8,444 nt of DNA from an uncultured Lachnospiraceae bacterium (lineage in GTDB: Bacteria; Bacillota; Clostridia; Lachnospirales; Lachnospiraceae): the NCBI GenBank assembly GCA_947174725.1, contig CAMWKA010000059.1, positions 1 through 8,444 of the forward strand, read 5' to 3'. The position numbers were made by a program, and so were the translations under genes. Each line of letters opens with the position of its first letter. Position 1 is the stretch's first letter. The notes beneath the pieces are model-generated. The model had not been told where the DNA came from. It ran no database searches and worked only from the letters and a program-made list of their open reading frames with translations. This document shows positions 1 to 6,202 of this stretch, one piece after another.

Positions 1-25
1 CGTTGTAGCAGCAGATGATAAATAA
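1..25 (+). CDS. pgk: 3' end of upstream gene, probably phosphoglycerate kinase (partial)
   Basis: Only the last seven codons and the TAA stop are in the window. They read VVAADDK in the frame starting at base 2. Clostridial phosphoglycerate kinases commonly end in a similar short Gly/Val/Ala-rich tail followed by Asp-Lys, and pgk usually sits directly upstream of tpiA in Firmicute glycolytic operons. The identification rests on those two points and is an inference from very little sequence. The stop codon lies inside the putative left target duplication (15-26) of the inverted-repeat element that follows, so the element inserted right at the gene's 3' end. Confidence 0.5.
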
Positions 26-26
26 A

Positions 27-116
27 TAGATATTTGCGAAACTCTCAATAACAGAAATCTTATTGTCAATGCTGCACAATAGAGAAAAATTTTGTCAGAG
101 TTTCGCAATTGCCTTG
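27..116 (+). mobile_element. Short MITE-like inverted-repeat element (copy 1, 90 bp)
   Basis: The ends form an inverted repeat: TTGCGAAACTCT (34-45) against AGAGTTTCGCAA (97-108), a perfect 12 bp. Inside is a smaller hairpin, TATTGT (61-66) with ACAATA (76-81). The element is related to copy 2 behind tpiA but lies in the opposite orientation. Its left end (27-42) matches the reverse complement of copy 2's right end with one mismatch in 16. Bases 61-113 align without gaps to the reverse complement of 991-1043 at about 33 of 53 positions, highest at the tip. It lacks the long central stem of copy 2, so it is a deleted or shorter variant. Possible target duplications are 15-26 and 117-128 (9 of 12 identical, sharing AAATAAA). 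It encodes no protein. It sits in the pgk-tpiA gap and would be transcribed in any read-through message. Confidence 0.6.
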
Positions 117-147
117 TAGACAAATAAATTTCGAGAGGAGAAAGATC

Positions 148-897
148 ATGGCAAGAAAAAAGATTATTGCCGGCAACTGGAAGATGAACATGACTCCCAG
201 TGAGGCAGTTAAATTGGTGGAAGAACTGAAACCGTTGGTAAAGAATGAGGAAGTAGATGTTGTATATTGCGTACCTGCAATTGACATTGTTCCGGTGGTA
301 GAAGCGGTCAAAGGAACGAATGTAGAGGTTGGCGCAGAGAATATGTACTTTGAGGAGAAGGGCGCTTATACAGGCGAGATTTCCGCTGCAATGTTAGTTG
401 ATGCAGGCGTTAAGTATGTTATCATCGGACATTCTGAGAGACGTGATTACTTTAAGGAGTGCGACTGCCTTCTGAACAAAAAAGTGAAGAAGGCATTGGA
501 AGCAGGACTTGTTCCTATCCTTTGCTGCGGTGAAACACTTGAGCAGAGAGAAATGGGTGTGACCATGGACTGGATCAGACTGCAGATCAAATCCGATCTG
601 GATGGCGTTACTGCAGATCAGGTAAAGGGTATTGTCATTGCTTATGAGCCGATCTGGGCAATCGGAACAGGTAAGACAGCTACAACAGAGCAGGCTGAAG
701 AAGTGTGCAAGGGCATCCGTGACTGCATCGCAGAGATGTACGATGGAGCAACAGCAGAGGCTGTCCGCATCCAGTACGGCGGATCTGTTAATGCAGGCAA
801 TGCAGCAGAACTGTTCGCACAGCCGGATATTGACGGCGGTCTTGTGGGCGGCGCATCTCTTAAGGCTGATTTCGGAAAGATCGTTTGCTATAAGTAA
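148..897 (+). CDS. tpiA: Triosephosphate isomerase
   Basis: This cytoplasmic glycolytic enzyme interconverts dihydroxyacetone phosphate and glyceraldehyde 3-phosphate. The 249-residue length is typical. All catalytic landmarks are visible: Asn10 and Lys12 in AGNWKMN, the electrophile His95 in IIGHSERR, the base Glu167 in AYEPIW, the flexible loop 6 AIGTGKTA (171-178), YGGSV (210-214) and the phosphate-binding Gly-Gly near 234. The start at 148 is chosen because GAGAGGAGAAAG (133-144) is a good ribosome site just upstream and because [12 protein letters not shown] is the normal N-terminus. An in-frame ATG at 109 would add 13 uncharacteristic residues and lies inside the repeat element. No separate promoter is evident between the pgk tail and this gene, so it is probably co-transcribed from upstream. 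It ends in a strong terminator. gpmI, often next in such operons, does not follow here. Confidence 0.98.
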   Translation: MARKKIIAGNWKMNMTPSEAVKLVEELKPLVKNEEVDVVYCVPAIDIVPVVEAVKGTNVEVGAENMYFEEKGAYTGEISAAMLVDAGVKYVIIGHSERRDYFKECDCLLNKKVKKALEAGLVPILCCGETLEQREMGVTMDWIRLQIKSDLDGVTADQVKGIVIAYEPIWAIGTGKTATTEQAEEVCKGIRDCIAEMYDGATAEAVRIQYGGSVNAGNAAELFAQPDIDGGLVGGASLKADFGKIVCYK

Positions 898-935
898 GTA
901 ATTGAGCCGCTGAGGGCGGCATATAGAGCAATATG

Positions 936-979
936 AAAACACCGGATATAGGGATAAAAACCTTATATCCGGTGTTTTT
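936..979 (+). terminator. Intrinsic terminator of the tpiA transcript
   Basis: A 15-bp stem with one G-T pair is formed by 939-953 (ACACCGGATATAGGG) and 961-975, around a 7-base A-rich loop. It is preceded by an A-run and followed by a T-run (975-979). It lies 38 bases after the tpiA stop and should close the glycolytic transcript. The T-run overlaps the left direct repeat of the adjacent mobile element. Confidence 0.93.
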
Positions 980-988
980 ATTGCGTTA
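977..988 (+). repeat. Left 12-bp direct repeat (target-site duplication) of element copy 2
   Basis: TTTATTGCGTTA is identical to 1200-1211. The two copies directly abut the TAGG and CCTA ends of the inverted-repeat element, as expected of a target duplication. The bases beyond (976 versus 1199, and 989 versus 1212) differ. Confidence 0.72.
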
Positions 989-1199
989 TAGGCAATTGCG
1001 AAACTATTGACTTTCTATATCCAGTTGTGCAATGCAGACAATATCATACGCCGGGTGCTTGTGCGCTCGCCGGCACTTAGGTGCCGTATTTTGGCATCTT
1101 AGTACCGCTGCAGAGCGCACGCAGCGGAAGCGTGCCCGGCGATGATATGTCTGTGTTGCGCAACGAAAGAATGTAAAACCATTGTTTCGCAAATACCTA
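989..1199 (-). mobile_element. MITE-like long foldback element (copy 2, 211 bp)
   Basis: The ends are imperfect terminal inverted repeats of 16 bp, TAGGCAATTGCGAAAC (989-1004) against the reverse complement of 1184-1199 with two mismatches. Further in, 1024-1055 pairs with 1135-1164 as an almost continuous stem of about 30 bp, allowing G-T pairs and two bulged A residues. The apex carries two more hairpins: CGGCAC/GTGCCG with a TTAG loop (1071-1086) and CCGCTGC/GCAGCGG with a 9-base loop (1105-1127). Direct repeats of 12 bp flank it exactly. There is no credible coding capacity; the 62-codon antisense ORF across it follows from the palindrome. The size, terminal repeats, duplication and a second diverged copy at 27-116 support a non-autonomous transposable element. 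A structured RNA or a REP-like palindrome is the alternative. Confidence 0.72.
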
Positions 1200-1211
1200 T
1201 TTATTGCGTTA
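1200..1211 (+). repeat. Right 12-bp direct repeat (target-site duplication) of element copy 2
   Basis: This is an exact copy of 977-988. Removing one repeat and the element would join the tpiA terminator directly to the AAATAGGAGGGG sequence that precedes the small ORF at 1233. Confidence 0.72.
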
Positions 1212-1232
1212 AAATAGGAGGGGTTGAGAAGA

Positions 1233-1331
1233 ATGTCATGTCATATTTTTCTATGCCCGATTCTTTTTAGTTGTATCAATCCAATTGATGTGTTAAAATA
1301 TGGAAGAAATAAATTTCCCCAACATATGTAA
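1233..1331 (+). CDS. Possible 32-codon small ORF with a strong ribosome site
   Basis: AGGAGGGG (1216-1223) lies 9 bases before an ATG that opens a 32-codon frame (begins MSCHIFLCPI, ends FPQHM) and stops at 1329-1331. The peptide has three cysteines and a hydrophobic first half, but resembles no family I recognise. Against it being a gene: the candidate promoter of the carboxyltransferase (1271-1299) lies inside it and the base composition looks intergenic. It could be a small peptide, a leader ORF for the downstream gene, or an accidental Shine-Dalgarno match. Confidence 0.22.
   Translation: MSCHIFLCPILFSCINPIDVLKYGRNKFPQHM
1271..1299 (+). promoter_or_regulatory. Candidate sigma-A promoter of the carboxyltransferase gene
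   Basis: An extended -10 element, TGTTAAAAT (1291-1299), lies 17 bp behind a weak -35, TTGTAT (1271-1276). Transcription would start near 1306 and give an untranslated leader of about 58 bases. The upstream terminator and mobile element make an independent promoter necessary, but the -35 matches only half of the consensus. Confidence 0.42.
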
Positions 1332-1363
1332 TGGGAGAAAAATTTGATTGATAGAGGCGGATT

Positions 1364-2836
1364 ATGGAAGAGGAAGAAAAGTTAAACAAGGAAGTCCGAA
1401 GGAAAGAAAAGCAGCATGCAAAAGGAAAATTATTTGCGACGGAAAGATTAGCCTTACTATATGACGATGGGGAATATCGGGAACTTACCAATCCGAACGG
1501 CAGGGACGGTGTATATGTATGTATCGGCAAGGTTTTTGGACAGGAGGTTGTCTCTGTTACCCATGATTTTACATATAGGGGCGGCAGTTTTGGAATACAG
1601 CAGAGCAGAAACATTATCAAAGCGCAGAAGCTTGCGATCAAGAAAAAGTGTCCCTATGTCATGTTGAATGATTCCGGCGGCGCGAGGATACAGGAAGGCA
1701 TTGACGGTCTTGCCGGTCTTGGTGATATGTTCTGCAATATGGTAGACGCGTCAGGATATATACCGCAGTATTCTGTGATCCTGGGACCATGCGCAGGCGG
1801 GATCGCTTATGCCGCGGGACTTTCCGACTTTGTATTTATGGTACAGGGGATCGGTCAGATGTATGTGACCGGGCCTAAGGTGGTAAAAAGCGTGGGACTG
1901 GGTACTGTTACGGCAGAGGAGCTGGGCGGTGTAAAACTTCATTCGGAAGTCAGCGGATGCGCGCATTTTAATTATGAAGATGAAAAGACCTGTTTTCAGG
2001 AATTGAGGAAACTGATTTCCGTGGTTCCGCCATGCAGCAAAGGTAATATGACGGTTCCTGCAAAAGACAATTTTATCAAACAAAACGAATTTTCGTTTCA
2101 GCTTCCGGAAAGCGACCGGCATGGTTATGATATCCGTGAGCTGATCCGCGATGTTGTGGATGATGACAGTTTTATGGAGATTCATTCCATGTTTGCGCAG
2201 TCGGTGGTCGTAGGCTTTGCAAAACTGTATGGAATCCCGGTTGGTATTATCGCCAATCAGTCAATGTGCAATGCCGGTACGTTGGACTGCGACACAAGCG
2301 ATAAGGCTGCCAGACTGGTGAGATTTTGTGACGCGTTTCATATGCCGGTGGTAACATTTACGGATGTGACCGGATTTCTGCCGGGGCTGGAACAGGAGAG
2401 CAAAGGCGTGATCCGGCATGGAGCAAAGCTGTTGTATGCGTTTGCGGAATCAACGGTGCCTAAGGTTAACGTGATTGTCCGGAAAGCATATGGAGGGGCA
2501 TACATTGCCATGAACAGCCGGACGATGCGGGCCGACAAGGTATTCGCGTGGCCATCTGCCAAGATCGCGGTGATGGGAGAGCAGGGGGCTGTTGAGATCC
2601 TTTACGCAAAGGAAGTAAAACAGATGGATAAGGAAGCCCGTCAAACCTTCCTTGCTGAAAAAGCGGAGGAGTACCAAAAAGAGGTGGTCGGTTATAAGCT
2701 GGGGCTGGAACATGGCTATATCGATGAACTGATCATGCCGGAGCAGACAAGGGATAAGATTTATGACGTGATTGTGAAACATAAAAGAAAAAGCATCTTT
2801 GGAATGAAGAAAAAACACGGCAACATTCCTCTCTAA
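1364..2836 (+). CDS. Biotin-dependent acyl-CoA carboxyltransferase subunit (PccB/MmdA family)
   Basis: The 490-residue protein belongs to the carboxyltransferase (crotonase-fold) family of propionyl-/acetyl-CoA carboxylase beta subunits and methylmalonyl-CoA decarboxylase alpha subunits. These move a carboxyl group between carboxybiotin and an acyl-CoA in the cytoplasm. Landmarks: the N-terminal EKQHAKGKL (15-23), DSGGARIQEG (103-112) and GPCAGGIAYA (141-150), an oxyanion-hole glycine motif of the first half. The second half has NQSMCNAGTLD, TDVTGFLPGLEQE (333-345), RHGAKLLYA, RKAYGGAYIAMNS (373-385), WPSAKIAVMGEQGAVEI (396-412) and the diagnostic C-terminus KKHGNIPL. It is slightly shorter than the usual 510-520 residues because the N-terminus is brief. 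AGAGG (1353-1357) supports this start. No biotin carrier, biotin carboxylase or membrane decarboxylase subunit is adjacent, so the substrate and direction cannot be fixed; partners must be encoded elsewhere. Confidence 0.92.
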   Translation: MEEEEKLNKEVRRKEKQHAKGKLFATERLALLYDDGEYRELTNPNGRDGVYVCIGKVFGQEVVSVTHDFTYRGGSFGIQQSRNIIKAQKLAIKKKCPYVMLNDSGGARIQEGIDGLAGLGDMFCNMVDASGYIPQYSVILGPCAGGIAYAAGLSDFVFMVQGIGQMYVTGPKVVKSVGLGTVTAEELGGVKLHSEVSGCAHFNYEDEKTCFQELRKLISVVPPCSKGNMTVPAKDNFIKQNEFSFQLPESDRHGYDIRELIRDVVDDDSFMEIHSMFAQSVVVGFAKLYGIPVGIIANQSMCNAGTLDCDTSDKAARLVRFCDAFHMPVVTFTDVTGFLPGLEQESKGVIRHGAKLLYAFAESTVPKVNVIVRKAYGGAYIAMNSRTMRADKVFAWPSAKIAVMGEQGAVEILYAKEVKQMDKEARQTFLAEKAEEYQKEVVGYKLGLEHGYIDELIMPEQTRDKIYDVIVKHKRKSIFGMKKKHGNIPL

Positions 2837-2869
2837 AATAAGGATGCCCAATTTGCGTCATGAAAATAA

Positions 2870-2898
2870 TTGACTGAACAAATAAATAATGATAATAT
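2870..2898 (+). promoter_or_regulatory. Candidate sigma-A promoter of the secreted putative glycosidase
   Basis: The -35 TTGACT (2870-2875, five of six consensus) is followed after 17 bp by TAATAT (2893-2898). An alternative -10, GATAAT at 2891-2896, gives a 15-bp spacer. The region is A/T-rich. Transcription would begin near 2903-2905, about 35 bases before the ATG. No clear terminator is visible between 2837 and 2869, so read-through from the carboxyltransferase gene is also possible. Confidence 0.55.
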
Positions 2899-2937
2899 TT
2901 AAAATAGTTTCTGGTAAAAAAAGGAGGATAATCCGTA

Positions 2938-4551
2938 ATGAGAAAAGGGAGAATGAGAAGATCATTATTGTCCGCATTGTTGGTGGCTGTGATGCTGATT
3001 GGGAACTGCCTGGTTGTTAGCGCTGCGCCTCAGACGATGCCGGATGGAACCGTTTTTGATGCTGAATATTATGCACAGAGCAATCCGGATGTTGCAGCAG
3101 TAGTCGGAACGGATGCAAATGCGTTATATCAGCATTATGTTAATTTTGGCAGGGCAGAAGGCAGATTGCCGTATGCAGGTGCAACGCCGGCTGCTGCACC
3201 CAGCGCGGGCACTGTTGCTGCAGGTCCTGGCGCAAGACTGCTGGACAGATCTACGATCCAGTTTTCAGCACATTTTACAAGCCTGCCTGCTTCTGATGAC
3301 GGTGTGCTGTATGTATATGAGCTGGCTGTTTTTGAGGATGCGGTACCTGCGGGACGCGCGCCGATCATGAGCCTGCCGATGACTGCTGACCCGGTGGTTA
3401 CATTCCCTTATACAGCAGCAAGACTGTATGAGAAATTTGCTTTTGTTACAATTAAGGGTGGTGTTCCTACCATTGCAGGCAACCCTCAGTTTATTACAAA
3501 CCCTGAAGTGCTGGCGGATAAGAATGTTTCCAGACCTACTACATTCCAGGGATTACAGGGACCTACCCATGAGTATCAGTTTAATAATTACCCGATGCAG
3601 GGTGGCGCTAACAATGGTTATCCCATCGGATATCTGGCGAAGACGGTTGCCCTGTTAAATAATTCCGGCAATCCTACAATCACGCATCCGCTTGGACGCT
3701 CCGGTTATGCCGGGGATCCGCATCCGGTTGATGAGCAGTTCAATATTTTCATGTTTAACGCAACCGATCAGGCGGGCGTCAACGCATTGACAAGCGAAGT
3801 AAGCTGGCTGGCGAAAAATGGCAGTGCCGACGTATTCATCATCGGAAACGAAGTGAATGTGCGTAAGTGGAATTACATTCAGTGGCAGGGTGGCGTTTCA
3901 TGGGATTATTATGTAGATCAGTACGCGGATGCATTCCGTGTTATGTATAATGCGATCAAGAGCCAGAATGCGGGCGCAGAAGTACTGATTTGTCTTGACC
4001 AGTGCTGGGACAGAAACCGTGCCGTAGACAGATACAATTACATCGATGGAAAAGATTTCTGCGATACTTTTAATGCCATAATTTCAGCAGGTGGAAATAT
4101 CGATTGGGGTGTTGCTGTACATCCTCATCCCGTTCCATTGACCAACGCGAAGTTCTGGGCAACCGGTTCTTATGAGAGAGCTCAGATCGACAGTAATAAG
4201 ATGATTACTTTTGAGAACCTCAGTGTTGTAGTTAATTATCTGTCACAGCCGCAGTTCTTAGCTCCTGACGGCAGCAGACGTTACATGATCGATAGTGAGG
4301 AAGGACTGGTAAATACACAGGGTGATGCTGTGCAGGGTGCTGCCATTGCTGCTGCTTATGAGTCGGCAAGGAGAAATGGCTTGTCACAGATTATCTTCTT
4401 AGGAGAAAATCACGGCCCGGGTCTGGATTATACCATGATAGGTCAGGCTGCAGCCGTATATAATTCATTTGGAACTCCTCAGGAAGCTGCTTACATGGAG
4501 TGGGCAAAGGGCGTGATCGGTATCAGCGATTGGAGCCAGGTATTGCGGTAA
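2938..4551 (+). CDS. Secreted protein with putative GH-A-like glycosidase domain (DUF5722-like)
   Basis: The 537-residue protein opens with a signal peptide: basic MRKGRMRR, a hydrophobic core to about residue 28, and a likely cut near VSAA/PQ (28-31). Residues 39-79 form one copy of the FDAEYYAQSNPDV...HYVNFGRAEGR module seen in many bacterial surface proteins. An Ala/Pro/Gly linker (80-98) follows, then a beta-rich region and a C-terminal domain from about 205. That domain has FIIGNEVN (300-307), whose Asn-Glu resembles the acid/base motif of clan GH-A TIM barrels, VAVHPHP (393-399), and MIDSEEG (450-456), where Glu454 or Glu455 could be the nucleophile about 150 residues later. The pattern recalls DUF5722 from memory. 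Enzyme activity and substrate are inferences. AAGGAGG (2921-2927) fixes the start. With no LPXTG or transmembrane anchor, it is probably released or held non-covalently. A strong terminator follows. Confidence 0.75.
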   Translation: MRKGRMRRSLLSALLVAVMLIGNCLVVSAAPQTMPDGTVFDAEYYAQSNPDVAAVVGTDANALYQHYVNFGRAEGRLPYAGATPAAAPSAGTVAAGPGARLLDRSTIQFSAHFTSLPASDDGVLYVYELAVFEDAVPAGRAPIMSLPMTADPVVTFPYTAARLYEKFAFVTIKGGVPTIAGNPQFITNPEVLADKNVSRPTTFQGLQGPTHEYQFNNYPMQGGANNGYPIGYLAKTVALLNNSGNPTITHPLGRSGYAGDPHPVDEQFNIFMFNATDQAGVNALTSEVSWLAKNGSADVFIIGNEVNVRKWNYIQWQGGVSWDYYVDQYADAFRVMYNAIKSQNAGAEVLICLDQCWDRNRAVDRYNYIDGKDFCDTFNAIISAGGNIDWGVAVHPHPVPLTNAKFWATGSYERAQIDSNKMITFENLSVVVNYLSQPQFLAPDGSRRYMIDSEEGLVNTQGDAVQGAAIAAAYESARRNGLSQIIFLGENHGPGLDYTMIGQAAAVYNSFGTPQEAAYMEWAKGVIGISDWSQVLR

Positions 4552-4582
4552 GCATTTCCGGACAAAAAAGAGTTGAATACAG

Positions 4583-4618
4583 AGAGCCGGGCGAGACAGT
4601 GTCGTCCGGTTCTTTTTT
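4583..4618 (+). terminator. Intrinsic terminator/attenuator between the secreted protein and DUF2142 genes
   Basis: A 12-bp stem with two G-T pairs is formed by 4583-4594 (AGAGCCGGGCGA) and 4602-4613, with a 7-base loop and a run of six T (4613-4618). It begins about 31 bases after the stop of the secreted protein. Only 28 bases separate its T-run from the next start codon, and these are filled by the ribosome site. No promoter fits after it, so the downstream gene probably depends on read-through or on a promoter I did not recognise upstream of the hairpin. Confidence 0.88.
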
Positions 4619-4646
4619 GGAAACAGGAAAGGAAGGGAATATTGCC

Positions 4647-6134
4647 ATGGGAGAAAAGAGGATCTTGGATCAGTCGGACAGAAGAGAGCGGATGCTGACA
4701 GCGCTTTATCTATTTATTTTCTTTGTCGTGGCATCTTCTATTGCACTGGCGCAGCCCCTTTATGATACGCCGCCCGTTTATGCCAATGCACCGGATGAAC
4801 ATGCAAGATATCTTGTCCCGCAGTACATCTGTGAACATGGCAAACTTCCCACCGCTTATGATGAGGAAGTTCGTATTCCGGGATATGGCTCTTCTTACGC
4901 GCTTTATAATGTCCTGCCGTATATTTTCATGGGATGGGTAATGCGGTTTGTGGATCTGTTTACAGACAGCGAATTATACTTATTATACAGCGCGCGTTTG
5001 GTCAATGTTCTGTTTGGCATAGCTATGGCTTTTGTGGTTAGAAAACTGGCGGTCAGGATCTTTGACGGGGAAGCAAAAAAAATCTGTCTGGACTGGCTGT
5101 TCTGCTTTTTGGTGATGTTTATGCCGCAAAGCCTGTTCCTTCATACTTATGTGAATACGGATTCTATGGCAATGCTTTCAACTGCGCTGATCTTATATGC
5201 GCTGGTCAGCATTTATCAGGATGGATTTTACGTCTTCAATAGCGGCGTTTTATGCACCGGCGTGATATCATGCACACTTTCTTATTATAATGCGTATGGT
5301 TATATCGTCAGCGCGGTGCTGCTCTGCCTTGCTTATTTTGTAAAACCGGTTTCCGGAAAGCCGCATGAGGCGGGACAGGGAAGCTTAAGGATCTCCTATG
5401 ATTGGAAGAATATGTTCCGTCATGCGGTGCCTATCACCGCGGTGATCTTACTGGGTACGGCGTGGTGGTTTATACGCAGCTATATCTTGTATGACGGTGA
5501 CATTCTTGGATTTCGCACGGCGGACAAAATGATGGAATTATATGCGGTGGATAAGGTCAATCCCTTGACATCCCAGACGTATCAGCAGATGGGATATACA
5601 CTTCGGCAGATGATACGGGAAACAGACTATCTGACGATTGCGTATGCTTCTTTTGTCGGAGCATACGGTTCCCTGTCCATTTTTGCAGATATCTGGATCT
5701 ATCGTTTTTATAAACTGTTCTTTTACGGAGGGCTGCTGGGATATCTCGTTACGATTCCTTTTTATAGAAAACATCATGAAGGGAAAAGGCTGTTTTTCCA
5801 TGCCAATCTGATTTTCTGTATCCTTATGCCGGTAATTTTAATGGTTTATTATGCTTATACATCAGACTTTCAGGCGCAGGGGAGATATATGATGCCGATG
5901 CTTCTGCCGCTTATGATATATGTGGTGAAGGGACTGGAACGGCTGGCTGCGCTTGTATATAGGATGGCGCATGGAAGCGTAGAAAAACCCGGCAGGGAGA
6001 GCCGGACGGTGACTTGGGAAACTGTTATGAGGATAGCAGTGATCCTTGCGATGGCAGGTATCATTCTGATGCTGCTCTGGATGGTTTACGGGACAGCCAT
6101 GCCGATATATTGCCAATTCTTGACAGTTAACTGA
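4647..6134 (+). CDS. Multi-pass membrane protein, DUF2142/GT-C-like putative glycosyltransferase
   Basis: The 495-residue polytopic protein has roughly 9-11 hydrophobic segments, for example 17-36, 85-103, 113-132, 150-165, 172-190, 198-231, 262-280, 355-370, 385-403, 415-430 and 460-482. The first extracytoplasmic loop carries NAPDEHARY (47-55). An acidic pair there is the usual catalytic or metal site of GT-C glycosyltransferases that use lipid-linked sugars. VNTDSMAMLSTAL (169-181) and QAQGRYMMPMLLPL (409-422) resemble conserved segments of DUF2142 proteins, as I recall that family. A role in adding sugars to a cell-surface polymer or protein fits, but donor and acceptor are unknown. The frame is open back to 4500, but the start at 4647 is preferred: it follows AAGGAAGGG (4629-4637) and avoids overlapping the previous gene and the terminator. 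The following gene's -35 lies over its last codons. Confidence 0.78.
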   Translation: MGEKRILDQSDRRERMLTALYLFIFFVVASSIALAQPLYDTPPVYANAPDEHARYLVPQYICEHGKLPTAYDEEVRIPGYGSSYALYNVLPYIFMGWVMRFVDLFTDSELYLLYSARLVNVLFGIAMAFVVRKLAVRIFDGEAKKICLDWLFCFLVMFMPQSLFLHTYVNTDSMAMLSTALILYALVSIYQDGFYVFNSGVLCTGVISCTLSYYNAYGYIVSAVLLCLAYFVKPVSGKPHEAGQGSLRISYDWKNMFRHAVPITAVILLGTAWWFIRSYILYDGDILGFRTADKMMELYAVDKVNPLTSQTYQQMGYTLRQMIRETDYLTIAYASFVGAYGSLSIFADIWIYRFYKLFFYGGLLGYLVTIPFYRKHHEGKRLFFHANLIFCILMPVILMVYYAYTSDFQAQGRYMMPMLLPLMIYVVKGLERLAALVYRMAHGSVEKPGRESRTVTWETVMRIAVILAMAGIILMLLWMVYGTAMPIYCQFLTVN

Positions 6135-6148
6135 TAAATCGGTATAAT
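6120..6148 (+). promoter_or_regulatory. Perfect-consensus sigma-A promoter of the c-di-GMP phosphodiesterase gene
   Basis: TTGACA (6120-6125) and TATAAT (6143-6148) match the consensus at all twelve positions with the optimal 17-bp spacer. The -35 overlaps the last codons of the DUF2142 gene and the -10 lies 9 bases past its stop. Transcription should start near 6155, leaving a leader of about 48 bases. No operator palindrome is obvious around it, which suggests strong, largely unregulated initiation. Confidence 0.88.
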
Positions 6149-6202
6149 TTTCTATATGTGAAATTGCAGGAAAGATACAGGACGGGAGAAGGCGGGACGG
6201 AT

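Noticed and set aside
109..147. Upstream in-frame ATG that would extend TpiA by 13 residues
   Set aside because: It lies in the tip of the repeat element, has no ribosome site, and the added residues do not belong to the family. The ATG at 148 has a good ribosome site and the normal N-terminus.
394..942. 182-codon antisense ORF over tpiA
   Set aside because: It is a shadow of tpiA codon usage, rich in Cys, His and Ser, with no recognisable domain.
1004..1192. 62-codon antisense ORF across the foldback element
   Set aside because: It spans the palindrome arms, is Arg/Cys-rich and has no family resemblance. The DNA is explained by the inverted repeat.
4500..4646. N-terminal extension of the DUF2142 protein from an ATG at 4500
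   Set aside because: It would overlap the previous gene by 52 bases and translate through the terminator hairpin, and the extra residues are hydrophilic and unlike the family. The start at 4647 has a clear ribosome site.
6135..6202. c-di-GMP riboswitch in the leader of the phosphodiesterase gene
   Set aside because: The leader after the predicted start near 6155 is only about 48 bases, too short for a c-di-GMP aptamer, and shows no matching stems.
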